A DNA stretch of 64,000 nt from Nigrospora sphaerica (Eukaryota > Ascomycota > Sordariomycetes > Amphisphaeriales > Apiosporaceae): the NCBI GenBank assembly GCA_018287875.1, contig JAGVVL010000002.1:5580001-5644000 (forward strand), read 5' to 3'. This document shows, in pieces, positions 33,302 through 45,320 of the stretch. The notes beneath the pieces were generated by a model, which was not told the DNA's origin, searched no databases, and saw only the letters and a program-made list of their open reading frames with translations. Every line of letters begins with the position of its first letter. The first letter of the stretch is position 1. Position numbers and translations under genes: made by a program.

Positions 33302-34221
33302 TTAGAAGCCCAAGCTAAAACCGAAGGAGCCGTCAAAAACATCAATATCCTCGGGGCTCATGTTGCCACCCCTCATGGCCTTGAGGGTGTCCATGTCGGG
33401 AACTGTGCCCGGCTCGTAGAACGTCAGGAGGTTGTCCATATCCTCGTCGTTCAGCGCGCATATCTCGTCCCACGTATACTTGTCGCTCACTTTGATCATC
33501 CAGCGCATCCGCTTGGGCCCGTCCTCGGGCGCGGGTACGAGCTCGCGCAGCTTGGCGCGCAGGACGCCGATATTCTCGATGGCGTCGCCGGCGCGGGCGG
33601 GCAGCGATCGGGCGATGAGCTTGCGGATGCTGGCGGCGAGGCGGGGTCCCTTGCCGTTGGTCGAGACCATGATCTGCAGGGGGCCGTCGCGGTGGACGCT
33701 GCCGAAGTAGAAGTCGCACTCGGGCGGCACGTCGGCGATGTTGGCGGGGATGCGCGCCGCCTTGCAGAGCTTCCAGATCTGCGTCGACGCCGCCGCGTCG
33801 TCGACGGCCACGAGCACCATGTCGGGCGGTCCCAGCGGCGACACCGGCGTCGCCGGCGACGGCACCCTCTCGAGGTCCGCCGGCTCGAACTTGCGGTCGA
33901 CGTGCGTCACCTGCCCGTGGGCCACGCGGTGCCGCACCTCGGGGTTCAGGCCCTCGGCCGGGCAGATGACCGTCACGATGGCGTCGGCGTCGAGGAGGTT
34001 GAGGATGCGGCCGGCGGCCACCTGGGGACGGGGTTCGTCGCGCTCGTCAGTTTTCGGGGCTGCCGCGTCTCGAGGGCACGGTAGAAAGCCGAAGGGGGGG
34101 GGGGGAACGGGCCCGTCGCACTCACCTCGCCTCCGCCTACCACCAGCACTTGCTTATTCTTGATCTGCCACGCCAGTATCAAGCTGCCACCGCCCTGGAC
34201 CTCGGGGAACTTCTCCGTCAT
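33302..34221 (-). CDS. MET8: Siroheme synthase (precorrin-2 dehydrogenase/ferrochelatase)
   Basis: Exons 34221-34126 and 34021-33302; the 104-bp intron (GTGAGT...CCCAG) falls between codons and contains a G12 run. The product is 271 residues (yeast Met8p 274). It oxidises precorrin-2 with NAD and inserts iron to make siroheme, the cofactor of sulfite and nitrite reductases. Visible: an N-terminal strand GGGSLILAWQI, the NAD-binding Rossmann motif VLVVGGGEVAAGR (about 25-37) rebuilt across the intron, the conserved CDFYFGS and LQIMVSTNGKGPRLAASIR segments, and the helical C-terminal domain (RMRWMIKVSDKYTWDEI). The ATG at 34221 has AAAC before it. A divergent VAC1 gene lies 1.6 kb away. Confidence 0.95.
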
Positions 34222-35808
34222 GTTTGCTTCTTGCGCAGCCGAGGGGGCCAAGATCGCCGGGGGCGGCTATCTCCAAGGGGCGGGAGGTGCGGCAGGACGT
34301 CGATAGTACGGAAGAGGTAGGGCACGTAGGCCGGAGCGGATAAGGAAAGTCGGGTACTTGGGGTAGGTGGGCAATCGGGAAGAGAGATGGATGGCGATGT
34401 TCGGCGGACGGAAATGGGGTCGGGTACTGTGACCGCTCTGTGGATGGCGGTGTCGCACGCAATATCTCGTCAAGTTCCCATCCCCATGTTTACTTCATTC
34501 TGGATACTGTACATAGGACGCCTCGACGGCGGGTGCATTACCCGCCGACAGCGCATCCCATACGACATGGGATATGACACGACGGCGACGGAGATCGCTA
34601 TTATCCCACGGCAGAGAAGAAGAAAAATACATAGGTCCGCAATCGCCAGCCTCAGCCCTTGTTGGAATCGCCCCTGCTACGACGTGTAAGCGTGGGGAAG
34701 CAACCACTGATAGGTAGCTAGAGGCGCCTAAATGGTGGGGTCTACCACAGCGATTCCGGGTTCTACACGTTACGAGCGACGCCTGGGTTTGGCGTGCGCG
34801 AGGTACCTCCCATCGAGTAGGTACCTACACGTGCCCAGTCACTTTGTATTCCCTCATGATGTTCACACGAAGTATCTAAGCTCGTTTGATTAAATTACCC
34901 TAAATTTCATAGCCAAAGGGAAAATAATCTCATCCGCCTGTACTCTGTGCGAGCAATGTTGGAATGTTGGAATCCCGAATACATCCTGCTCTATGATGCA
35001 AGGTACCCTACCCCCAGCAGTGACCGTGCGAGCACCTTCTGCTCCCCTCGACGTCGGGTCCCTACCAGCCTACCAATCACCCCCCCGACCACTTCCCTGT
35101 CTCCTGTATCCTTCTCACCCCACTCAGCGCTTCATCACACCCCCTAGACCTGGAAGGCCCTCGATCTGCTTGCCTCGCGGGGCATCCATCAGGAACAGCT
35201 CTACCAACTGTCCCAGTCGCCAGGCACGCCATGTCTGACTAGCTGCCTAGAATCCAGAGGCTTCATCGACCCATTCGCCTGGTGCACGCCACGCACGACA
35301 GCCGAGGAGCTCACACTTGCTGCTGTCGCTGGTCTGGAACGACGGCCCCGGGCCGCCCCCCCCCCCCCCAAGCTGGTAATCTCGATATCCAACAGAGTCG
35401 CCCAACCAACAGAGCTCGCTCGCATTTGTTAGCTCCTGTCTGCGTTACGTTAATACCTAAGGTACCCCGGTCACCCATTTCAGCCGCTTCCAATAATTGT
35501 TAGCCTGCCGACGACAGCCCTCGATCCCGCGCTTCGGACCTGGAGCTGTTGCTCGGCCTGTTCAGCCGGCCCGTGGCCCGTCTGTGCCTCCTCCTTTTCC
35601 TATCGTGACGACAACCAACCGTATCCTCGGGGGGTCGACTCTTCCGCGAACCAAACCGTAACCGTTGATGCCGACCGACCGATCGCTGCTCGCTGCTTGC
35701 TGCTCGCTGCCTCCCCCCGCTCCCGCTGTACATCTCGCCGAGTTAATGATTATGGCCGGCGGACTTCTGCCTGTCGCTCATCACTAGCAGAGATTCTGAA
35801 CCGACGTC
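34222..35808. other. Divergent promoter region of MET8 and VAC1
   Basis: About 1.6 kb. A perfect 12-base palindrome GTAGGTACCTAC lies at 34817-34828, a C15 run at 35355-35369, and AT-richer sequence at about 34850-35000. A GGTACC-containing motif recurs at 35457-35466. No gene; short frames on both strands lack domains. The 3' part probably holds a long 5' UTR of VAC1. Confidence 0.5.
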
Positions 35809-37939
35809 ATGTCGGGCCGCAAACTCGGCGGCGGCCGAGTCCTGGGCAGCGGGAAGGGCTTGCTCCCTCCGCCGACCGCGGCGGCTGCGTCGCCCTTGGC
35901 CCATCGGGCCGCGAGCCCCTCCGCCCCTTCGGAGAGCACTCTGTCCATCGGCTCCATTGGCGACCCTGTCGCTTCCCCCGCCTCCGGGTCGCCAGATACG
36001 CCGAGCCCGCTGCCCAGGTTTGGCCAGGACCTCACCTCCAACATCAGCCTGGGAGGTCCGAGCAGCAGCGCCGCCGCGGGCAACCGGCTCGTTTGTCCCA
36101 TATGCGACGAGGAGATGGTATGTTAGCCGCCGGCTCTGCCAGTGCAGGAGACCATATAGGGGGTGCTCCGCCCGTGTCAGGCATTCGTACTAAACAGCCC
36201 TCTCTCAGTTGACGCTGCTACAATTGAACCGCCATCTCGACGACGTCCACCAAGAGCTGGCCGATTTCCAGCAAGATGAGGTCAAGACCTGGTTCGACAA
36301 GCAGGTCAACAAGGCCAAACGCTTCCAGCCGCTCTCTCTCATCAATCAGAAACTACGTGGCCTCGAAGTCTTCGAGTCGAACGAGAGCGTGCCGCCACCC
36401 ACGCACGCGAGGGCCCCCTCGGGGCCCAAGGCTCCGACCATGTTGCCCGAGATGCCTTTTGACCCCGACGACATCATCCACAAGTCCCACTGGCAGCGAC
36501 AGGGCCCGCACGATGTCTGCACCGAGCCGTCCTGCGGCCGACAAGTAGGCGCCGTGAATGGCTGCATCAACTGTCGGAAATGCGGCCGCTTATTCTGCGA
36601 GGAGCACACCATGTACCAGATGAAGTTGTCAAGGTCCGCGGCGCATGAGCCGGTCCGCGGATACTGGTACCGCGTGTGTGAGACGTGCTACAAATCGAGA
36701 GATGGGTATAACGACCACCATGGTCTTGTGAGGGACCACGGGGACACATTCACAGCCCTTAGAAAGAAACGGGTAGAAAGACAGACGTTGGAGATCGCAA
36801 GGCTGGAGAAACGGTTGACCAAGATCACCCAACTCCTGGCCCACCCGCCCGAGGAGATGCGAGACGCGGGCAATAGCGGCAGCGGGGGCTTGCTGGCACC
36901 GATGGCGTCGCTGTCGGGCCAGAGGAGCCAGCGGAAGTTGATCGAGCAGTCGGTCGTCACGTGGGAGGATGACGCCAAGGTGACGAGGTGTCCGTACTGC
37001 CAGCAGGAGTTTGGGTCCTGGACGTTCAGGAGGCATCACTGCCGCATATGTGGTCGTGTCGTTTGCGCCGACCCGCAGACGGGCTGCTCGTCCGAGGTAG
37101 GCTTGAATGTGGCGAACCCGACAGCGCCTTCGTCGGAGAAACCAGACGGAAGCTCCATCAGTGTGGACATACGGATGTGCCGGGAGTGCAAAACCACTGT
37201 ATTTTCCAAGCGCGACTTTGTTGAGTCCATTGCCCACAAGCCGCCCGACCAGCGGGCATACGAGACACTGCGGCAGTTCGAGCGTGGCATACAACAACTC
37301 ATGCCCAATTTCCAGCGGGCGCTGCTGCCCCTGCAAGACGGGAACAGATCGCCCACGCACGCGGAGATCCAGGAGGCGTCCAAGCTGCGCAAGCGGCTCG
37401 TAGACAGCTTCACAAAATACGACCTGGCCGCCAGGCGCCTTCGAGACCTCAAAACCGACAGTCCCACACAGCAGCACCTGCAGAAGGCGGTTTACCAGGC
37501 AGCCAGCGCCTTTCTTCACGCACACATGTTGCCGCTGAAGAACCTACCGCGCATGCTGAAGCATACCTCCTCCTCGTCTTCCGGGTCGCGGCGCACGCTT
37601 TTGCCCAACGGCCATGTGGCCAGCCCCCTGAGGAACAATGCCACGGATGGCTATCTGGACACGGCCAGCCAAACCAGCGAGACCAGCACCGTCGTCTCGG
37701 CGTTGGAGACGGAGGAGAAGGATCTCCGCGAGCGGCTTGTGGTGCTGGAAGAGCAGAAATTTATGGTGGAGGCCATGATCACTTCGGCTACAGGGGCGCG
37801 ACGCTTCGAGGAGGTCAGCGCGTTGACGCGCAACGTCGAAGAGCTCGATAAAGAGATCGAAAGCGTCAGGGCGAAAGTCTCGGGCGTGGAGGAGAGGTGG
37901 CAGGGCCTCTATGCCAACGGAGGGCCGAGCCTTGCCTAG
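35809..37939 (+). CDS. VAC1: FYVE-domain endosomal protein Vac1/Pep7 (rabenosyn-5-like)
   Basis: Exons 35809-36117 and 36209-37939; the 91-bp intron (GTATGT...TCAG) falls between codons inside a C2H2 zinc finger. The product is 679 residues. The finger is Cys96, Cys99, His112, His117 (CPICDEEM then NRHLDDVH). A degenerate FYVE-like zinc domain covers about 204-263 (CINCRKCGRLFCEEH). The canonical FYVE at about 364-431 carries RRHHCRICGRVVC, the PI(3)P-binding signature. The C-terminal helical part (about 580-670) corresponds to the Rab-binding region of rabenosyn. In yeast Vac1/Pep7 links Vps21 (Rab5), the syntaxin Pep12 and Vps45 for vesicle docking at the late endosome. The order finger, FYVE-like, FYVE matches that family. 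Confidence 0.93.
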
Positions 37940-39989
37940 GAGAACGAGGCGAAGCAGTTGTGTCCACGCGGTGCGCGAAGCTCTAAAGAGACCGCAATAG
38001 AAGACGGCAGCGCCGCGACTGGTCAATGAACCAAGTCACCCCATGCATGGTCTGGCGTTTGGTGCCGATTTGGGAGCGGTATTTTTTGGGACCCCATGGG
38101 TGCGCATCTATGCGCGGGCGCTTGGCAGGGGGGCTAGATGAGCCACCCCCCATGTCCGTATACTACATCAATTATTGACTTGTCGTCAAGCCCGTCATTC
38201 CGTGACTGGAAAAAACCACGGCCGCCCTGAACCGAAGCTATCTCGCGTCCGTCCGACCGGGTCGGACTCGACTAGAAGGCACTCATGTACAGTTGCCGGC
38301 GGGAGTCGGCCAGTGTGGCGAAGCTGGTCGGTTCTAGGACCAGGACTGACAGCGCACAGGCCCTTTGCATAGCCGGTTTGCCATACAGGCAGGGTGTATA
38401 GAGACGTATATACCCCTTATCCATGCGCTGGAGAAACATGGCAATGGAAGTGCGGGAAATCCGTTCACCAAACCCGCCAAGGTCCCTAATGGAGCCCGTA
38501 TGAGGTGGAAAAGCCGGAGCGGGGGCTGACACGGGAACGTTTTCAACCTTATTCTCCGTTATGCGCCTGACTGGCTGATGGATTGTCTCCATCCTGGCAG
38601 TGGACGCCTTAGGTGTCGTGTACTATTTCCACCTACTGCATATGTACCCGAATATCCACTGCCCATGGCAGGGCGTCGCCGCTATACGCACGAAGATATC
38701 CGTGTCATCTTGGAATCCTCGGTTATTACGCGGTAATAATACCCGCTTAGAGTCTGGAATCTAACCTCGGCATTGTGCTCAAGGCTTTCTCAAGGCGTTT
38801 ATCGAGATGGCAGCAGCAAGCGCCCATCCGCTTCTCTTCACCACCGACGGGGGTGAAGGGCACCCCAGTAGTCGGCGAACCTTTGCACGAAGCGGTGATG
38901 GGGCACTTGGGGGCGCATTTAGCACGGCATAGGACCTTTGGTTTCGGGGGATGCCCAAGCAGAGGGGTGGACAGACGGGGGTTTTATGACGAGTCAGGAC
39001 GGGCGTCCCGGGCAATCGCAAACCCCGGGTCGGCTGGAAAATGCCAAACCTTGGATGGCGGCGACCCGGGAACCGGACAGGCAGGCATAGGCGATCACTT
39101 TGGGGGAAGGAGCGGGACGTATTCCAAGTCGCCCGCTACAGCTGAACGCGATGGAGACTAGCGCAGGGGGGGAAGCTCGGCAGTGAGTGGTCAAACCTGG
39201 TACCATCCTCGCCTTCCCACGCCCATCCATTACCATTCACAAGCTGGGCTGGGGTTTAACGAATGCACCCCCATTGACTATTCGGGAGTGTGGAAGCTAT
39301 TGGGGGGAGGTACAAACCTAATATAAAATAGCTTGCAAACGCAGCAGAAATGGGTAGGGGTTGACGTCGGCAGTCCAGGTTCAGGTCCAGGTCGGTCTAC
39401 ATAACGTACATATTTATGTACACACATAGGTGGTATACACAGTAGTAGGTAGGTACATACAGACAGCTTGGGAACCCCGAGGGGGGGGCTTTACCTCTGA
39501 GAGCCTCTCGAGTGGCTCCCTGCATACACACCCACACGCGTCCAAACTGGAGGCAGCAGCTGGAGGCTCGTCTGCTTCCCCGCGCAAGGGTCCATTGCAT
39601 CCGCTCTCCCGCTGCCACACACGCGCACGCATACGCGCACATGACAGGCTGGATCCAATGATGATACATATCCCTCCCCTTACGTACTGCACTGCCGCGC
39701 CGGAGTCCGAAGAGCCCTGGTCCCCGAGCTCGCCGAGCAGCAACGTTCTCTCTCTCCCACTCTCTATTTCTCTGTCACTCTCTCACTAGCACGCCGGCCA
39801 GAGACGCCCCACCAGCCGGGAGCAACAAGGAAGTGACGTTTCAATGCCGTCTCGTTCTGTCTGGCCGACCAGCCCAGCGAACCTGTTGTTGCGAGACCCT
39901 GGTGGGCGTGTCCACCCTCAAATAGCACGTCCGCACGCGGATCACGCCACGCTGTTGGAGATCGTGATGCCATCACCGACGGCCCATCT

Positions 39990-40022
<33 letters not shown>

Positions 40023-41132
40023 CCCCTTCCGTCGTTTACCTGCCGCCCCGGCCGGGGACGAAGTGACACGACACAGCCGCGGGTCGGGCAAGGCCCAATA
40101 GCCCGGAAGTAGGGGCATCCCCGACCCAATGCCCACCCGGCTGCCGACCCGATCCAATGGGCGCGACGACGCGGTAGCTACAGAAGCAGGCACACGAGAG
40201 CCCTCTCGTCCGGCCACCGTTTGCGCTCCGGCTGCCAACGAGCAGCGGCGGACCCGCTGAGATGTTTCGATCACTGCTATGGAGTACGCCGGACACCTAC
40301 AACCAGCAAGAGGCCACACCCGGGGGGTGACGGGAAAAACGCCCCAGTGCTATGGTGTGCTAGTTATTAGAAGAATACCGTGGGCTGCTGGGGCGTTTTC
40401 TCTGCCCTCCTCCCCCTCGCCCCCTTGGCGTGGAGACCCTTCTCGAACCCACCGATGCTCATGAGCTTAACTGCAAGACGCAGGGTCGGATGGGCTCCGG
40501 CCAGGGGCTAACTGCTTGGAGGTAGGGCGAACGCGTGACATGGAACGAGAAGAAAGGCGGCTGCCCGATCCCACTCCCAGGCCATGGCCTCTTCACAGGG
40601 CCTCGCGTAGGCCCCACGACCCCGTCTAGTCAGGCTCCCGGCTGATTCGTATCTGCCACGATGAAATCACGGTTGCTACTGTTGCCTCCCTGCCGCGGCC
40701 CCAGCGGCCGGGCTGCTGTCAGCTGAAAAGCGGTGCAGGCATTCTTCAGCGGTGCCCTCCGCCTCTGCAACTAGGGTGGTCCGTTTCAATTGCAAGCCCA
40801 CGCTGTGCTAGGGGGAATCGGGGGATCCCAGCTGGGGTGGGTACCCCGAAGCCTTCGAGGGAGCGTCGGCGGAGACCTGGTTTCCGCTGTGGGCATGCGG
40901 CCGTCCCTCCGTTATCCTACTAACGCCTGCCCACCTCTGGTTTTTACGGCACGTCTACTTTATAATATTGTTCCGACTGCCGTTTCCTCCGTCATCGATC
41001 CCCTACCCACGGCCCAACGGGGAAATCTCAACATCGCGTTACGGGTTCCGTAAGGGAGACACGTCCTCGGCGCCCTTCCAGCCGCCCTCTCACCCAACCG
41101 CCCTTTTCACCGGCGCACCCACGTAGCGCACC
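37940..41132. other. 3.2-kb gene-poor stretch
   Basis: No supportable gene. A (CCG)10 trinucleotide run lies at 39991-40020 and a G9 run at about 39480-39488. TAGGTAGGTACATAC at about 39445-39460 belongs to the window's recurrent motif set. The right end (about 40980-41130) is the promoter of the acr-2-like factor. Confidence 0.5.
39991..40020. repeat. (CCG)10 microsatellite
   Basis: Ten uninterrupted CCG units, followed directly by CCCCCC. It lies in non-coding DNA as far as can be judged. Confidence 0.9.
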
Positions 41133-42630
41133 ATGAAGCTGTGGATACAGCACGTGTGTCCCGGCGAAGACTACTCCAATCGACCGTGCTGGACCTGCCG
41201 GCAGCGGCGGGTCGTCTGTGATACACGCCTGCCAAACTGCATCAAATGCATCAAGTCGGGACGCGAATGTCTGGGCTATGGCGAGGTGAAGCCCGTCGTT
41301 TGGGTTACGGGCATGGCCAGCCGGGGCAAAATGGCTGGGCGGACGACATTTGCGCCCGTCGAGCCGTCGCCGAAACCGAACCCGACGGCCGATGTCGCCC
41401 TGAAGCCGCGGCTTATGAACGGCCAAGTAAAGGAGACGGACCTACGTCACCTTGAGTACTGTAAGTTCTCCGTCGTCCGCCCACCGCCCGTCGACGTTCG
41501 TAGACACGCGCTGAGACCCGGTTCAGTCCTCCATCGCTGCTGTAGTGAATGCGTCATTTACGATAGCGATAATCCCTTTAAGCGCTTCGTCAACTTGATC
41601 CCAGAAAACAAGGCCCTGGGTCATGTCATCCTTGCCCTGTCTGCCACGCATCGTGGCAACTCGAGCGAGAACAGCGATAGTGCCGAAAACAAGCAAGAGA
41701 TCACGGTCACCGGCTTGGTTCACGAGAAAAAGGCACTGCAGGGCCTTCGCCAAACCATAGCGAAACAGGACCAGCGCGACTCGACCGTCGCCCTGGTCCT
41801 TCTGTTCATTTGGAACGATGCTCTGCAGCAGCAAGGCAGGCAGTCGTGGCGCTATCATCTGTCGGCCATGCGCACCCTGATCAGTGCGCGGCGGAACACC
41901 CCGGGCTGGGACGACTTCTTTGGCAAGTATTTCGAGGAAACGTACGCCATGTGAGTGACTCTCCCGGCCTGTCCATGACCCATACCGCCGTCTGAACCTC
42001 ATCCCCAGATTGTCCATATTCGGCTCGACACTGAGCAACAAATACCGCCCCGACTTCCTTGGCCTATTCACCGGGCCGGAGCTGGTCGCCATCTTGCAAA
42101 GGGCCGAGGGCTCTAGCTGGACTGGCTGCCCCGCTGAGCTGCTCAAGATCACGCATGACATTGATGAAGGCGACAGTGACGAAATCGCCAGCCGTCTCGC
42201 GGGCTTTTCGTGCCCGCAATGGGCTGACCGCCACCCCGACGTTTCCTCCAGGGCCATGAGAATACACCTGGCCGAATCCTACAAGGGCGCCATCTCCATG
42301 TATGCTGTGCAGTCCTTTCCTGCTCTGGCCGGCCACGCCGAGTTCGACAACGTCTTGGACAACGCCATCTTCCACCTTCATAGCATCCCGCCGGATGACA
42401 GCCATTTCAAAGGCATCCTCTGGCCAGCCTTTGTGCTGGGCGCTGAAGCAAGAGACCCGAAACACCGTGCCATCGTCCTGGACATCTTCCAGCACCTCCA
42501 TAGCTTGCTGCAGACTTGGGCAGTCAAGCAGGCCACGTTGCTACTTCAAGAAATATGGGAAAAGCCCTCTTATCCCGGATCGTGGCTTCAGACCGTCCGT
42601 GGCAAGGGTCTAGAGTTGTTCCTTGTCTGA
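41133..42630 (+). CDS. Zn(II)2Cys6 transcription factor, acr-2-like
   Basis: Exons 41133-41460, 41527-41950 and 42009-42630. Introns of 66 bp (GTAAGT...TCAG) and 58 bp (GTGAGT...CCAG) join T|TC and AT|A in frame. The first intron is a multiple of three with no stop, so an unspliced reading hides it; removing it restores HLEYFLHRCCSECV. The product is 457 residues. The finger is Cys19, 22, 29, 36, 39, 46 (C-x2-C-x6-C-x6-C-x2-C-x6-C). Then come a short linker and the long helical domain of the Fungal_trans_2 group (NPFKRFVNLIPENKALGHVI, HLSAMRTLISARR, FGKYFEETYA). The layout recalls Neurospora acr-2, linked to acriflavine sensitivity. Immediately 3', on the other strand, is a decayed drug-transporter gene, which may once have been a target. 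The family call rests on memory. Confidence 0.85.
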
Positions 42631-42713
42631 GAGACCGTTGTCTCGATACGGATCATTTCTCTCAGATCCTATTCACGGCTACCTAGATATTTCAAGCCTT
42701 GTTTCCTTGGCCA

Positions 42714-43477
42714 TCACGGGCCATTCCGGTTTTTTGGGTGCCGCAACCTCTGCGCATACACCTCAGCCTTTGCGCCGGGATTCATCGTGCTGCTTTTCCC
42801 GCGTTCCTCAGTCGTCAACTCGCTGCCGGCTTTGCCGAGGCGGGTGAAGACGAGGATGGCCAAGGCCGCGGCGCCAGCGAGATCGACACCTAGGAAAAGG
42901 GCCGTCCTGAAGCTCACTTGAGCACCCCGCGACGCTTTGCTAGCGCTAGCAACCTGGGCTCAAAATAGGGAGGAGCTCATGCCGACGTAGAGCCGCCCAT
43001 TCAGGCAGTCCCCGGGGAAACCGTGCTGGTTGTTGGGCGCGCTCGTCGTGAATAAAGACGCTGCTGACAGTGTACACGGTGTCAATACCTGTGGTGGCGC
43101 ATATCATAACGGGAAGACTCAAGCAAAGTAGTTTGGGTTGTCGGTTGTCGAGGCCAGGAGTAGGTTGAGGACGAGGAAGCCTGCGTACGGCAGACCGAGG
43201 AGCGCAGTGCCAGGCAAGCCGTGGGGGACCCATCCTCCTAGCACGCCGACGACGACGCCGCCAGCGGCAAGCGGACCAAAATGGAGTACAGCCAGGAACG
43301 GTTGGGTATGGATAAATTTCCCGATACCGAAACCCTCATGTCAGTGGCGCTGACTCGTAAGAGTAGAGGCGGCCGCCGGTGATGAACTTCCCAGAAGCTG
43401 GCGTAGAAGAGGTTAATACTAAAGGCACCGTAGAAAGGAAACGAACGAACAAATAGTGGCCCAATATTTATGATCAA
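42714..43477 (-). pseudogene. Decayed MFS multidrug transporter (DHA type), 3' half
   Basis: Pieces of one transporter can be read in order on the minus strand but in different frames. FPFYGAFSINLFYASFW (about 43450-43380) comes first. HGLPGTALLGLPYAGFLVLN and TTDNPNYFA-stop follow (about 43225-43135). Then come FPVMICATTGIDTVYTVSSV (about 43120-43060), the frame change to FTTSAPNNQHGFPGDCLNG (about 43060-43000), and a stop after SSSLF. Last is the final helix FRTALFLGVDLAGAAALAIL (about 42910-42850). This is the order of the last helices in fungal DHA-type drug exporters, where PxMICATxGID and the TTxxPxxxQG motif recur. Several shifts and stops are needed, so the gene is broken. The 5' half is not recognisable beyond about 43500. 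Confidence 0.68.
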
Positions 43478-45320
43478 GAAAATGCTGAGCGGAAGGAGAG
43501 AGTCCTAGGAGATGCGTGCTTTGACAAAGACCCGACCCCAACGAGCAGATGCCGAGACCGAGGGTGATGAATGGTCCAACTCGATGAGGCTCGGGAGGTC
43601 CGGGCTACTGGCTCTGGCCGGCGGCGTCGACCTTGATGGACGCCGAAGCCGTCTTGGCCATGCTTTGCCGGAGAGACGCAAATCACGACGAGCCGAGAGG
43701 GCGAAGGAGACTTTGGGTGTTTTCGGGGCGGAGAAGGGGTGTGAGATAAGAAGCGTCGACGGGCCTCCGGGAGGGAAGAGAGGCGTATAACTGTTTCGAG
43801 ATTTACAGTTGGTCGACGAGGCCGGTGCTGCCGCTGCTTTTGGCCCTCTACACCACCACGGATCATGGATCGATGGACTGCCACGATGGTGCATATTATA
43901 TCCCCCCCCCCCACGGCGGCGAGCCACGTCCGCTTCCTTACCAGTCTCTCACGCGGACTGCTGGCGTTCCAGTCTCGGACGATCCGGGAGAGCTTCGCAT
44001 GGGGGGTGGGAGGGTGGATGGAGCAAACTTTCGTGGAATGTGTAGGGGAGAAAGAGAAACGGAGAGAGAGGGGGAGAGGAAGAGGGAGAGGGAGAGAAAG
44101 AGAACAAGCCGCGAAGAAGCGTTTCACGGCAGTCGGTAGTATGGAGCCCAGCTCGTTGCCCCAAAGCGGCAGTTGAGATGGCCAAGACTCAGGGTCGGAT
44201 GGGACGGGGCCGGTGGGGACTCTGCAACTACGGTTTTCAACGTCTCAGACCAGCTTTCTTTCGACGACGGCCCATGTTTTCCTGGATCGTCGTACCACCT
44301 CTATTTTTGCCTCTTCTCGATTGTGTCCGGCCCGTCTGGTCCCCGGGTTTCTTCTCCCCCACCCCCTTCACCTCCCCGGGGGGCTGATGAGTGACCGGAC
44401 GAGGACGAAGACTGATTCGGTCTGGTGTTTCGGACGACGGACGCACAGGCCCCCGCCGTCCTGCACACGGCCAAGGGGGAAACACGCAACGGGAAGCGGC
44501 CCCCTCCACGGTACGACCAGGTCTGGGTCTGCGACGGAACCCCTCGAGCCCGGGGCGGTGGGCTGAGTTTGCGTCACGGGGGCGTTGCATCCACAGCGAC
44601 TCCCACGCCAAGCCGGCGCCCTCGCGCCGGGGCGGTCGGCATGCTTGTTTTCTAGGGCCCGTGTCCATGCACAGCTGGCCGAGCCGACCCCAAACGTCCG
44701 AGGGTGCGAGAGGGTGAGAGGCAGTGGCCCGGTAAGTATACATAGTCTTCCGCCGCCGCCCTCCCCCGCCCAAAAGCAGCTGCCGAGGGGGCCTGCCGGG
44801 ACTGAAAGCCGGCTGGTCTGACTTTGACATGAGGACGTGAAAGGAGAAGCCATTTCCAGTTTCATCGTGTTTTTTTTTGTCCGTCGTTTTTCTATTCTCT
44901 TTCTTCCTCGGCCCTCTTTCTAAGTGCTCTTCTCTTCGTTCCGTATTGCGCTGCAGGCTAGCCCTTGTTGTTCTGTTTTCGTGCTGGGTGCTTTCTTCGT
45001 CTGCTCTTTTTCTCCTTCCGCGCCCTTCGGATTTCCGGGACTCGGGGTGGTTGTGATTATACACGCCGCCTCCCCATTCGCTCGCTGGGGTTGGTCATTC
45101 GCTGCCATATCGTCTGGGGAAACTTCGGCCTAGGAGTGTTCGTTGCTGTAGCTGTCTCTTGACTCGGTTGGGTGGCTAGACCGCCCGCTAGTTGGTCCAT
45201 CGGCTTGCCCTCTCCTCAATACGTAAGTTGTGGGTAGAGACACGGACCCAGGGGCTGGAAAGGGAGCTGAGGTCGAGCGAGTAGAGGCCTAGTTCCAACC
45301 CCGGAACAAGAGACAGGATC
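43478..45320. other. Intergenic, remnants and simple sequence
   Basis: It may include the eroded 5' half of the transporter pseudogene (to about 43750). It contains a C11 run at 43902-43912 and a long purine-rich GAGA tract at about 44040-44105. The rest is GC-rich without domains. The last about 450 bases, CT-rich, are the likely promoter and 5' UTR of the membrane-protein gene. Confidence 0.5.
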
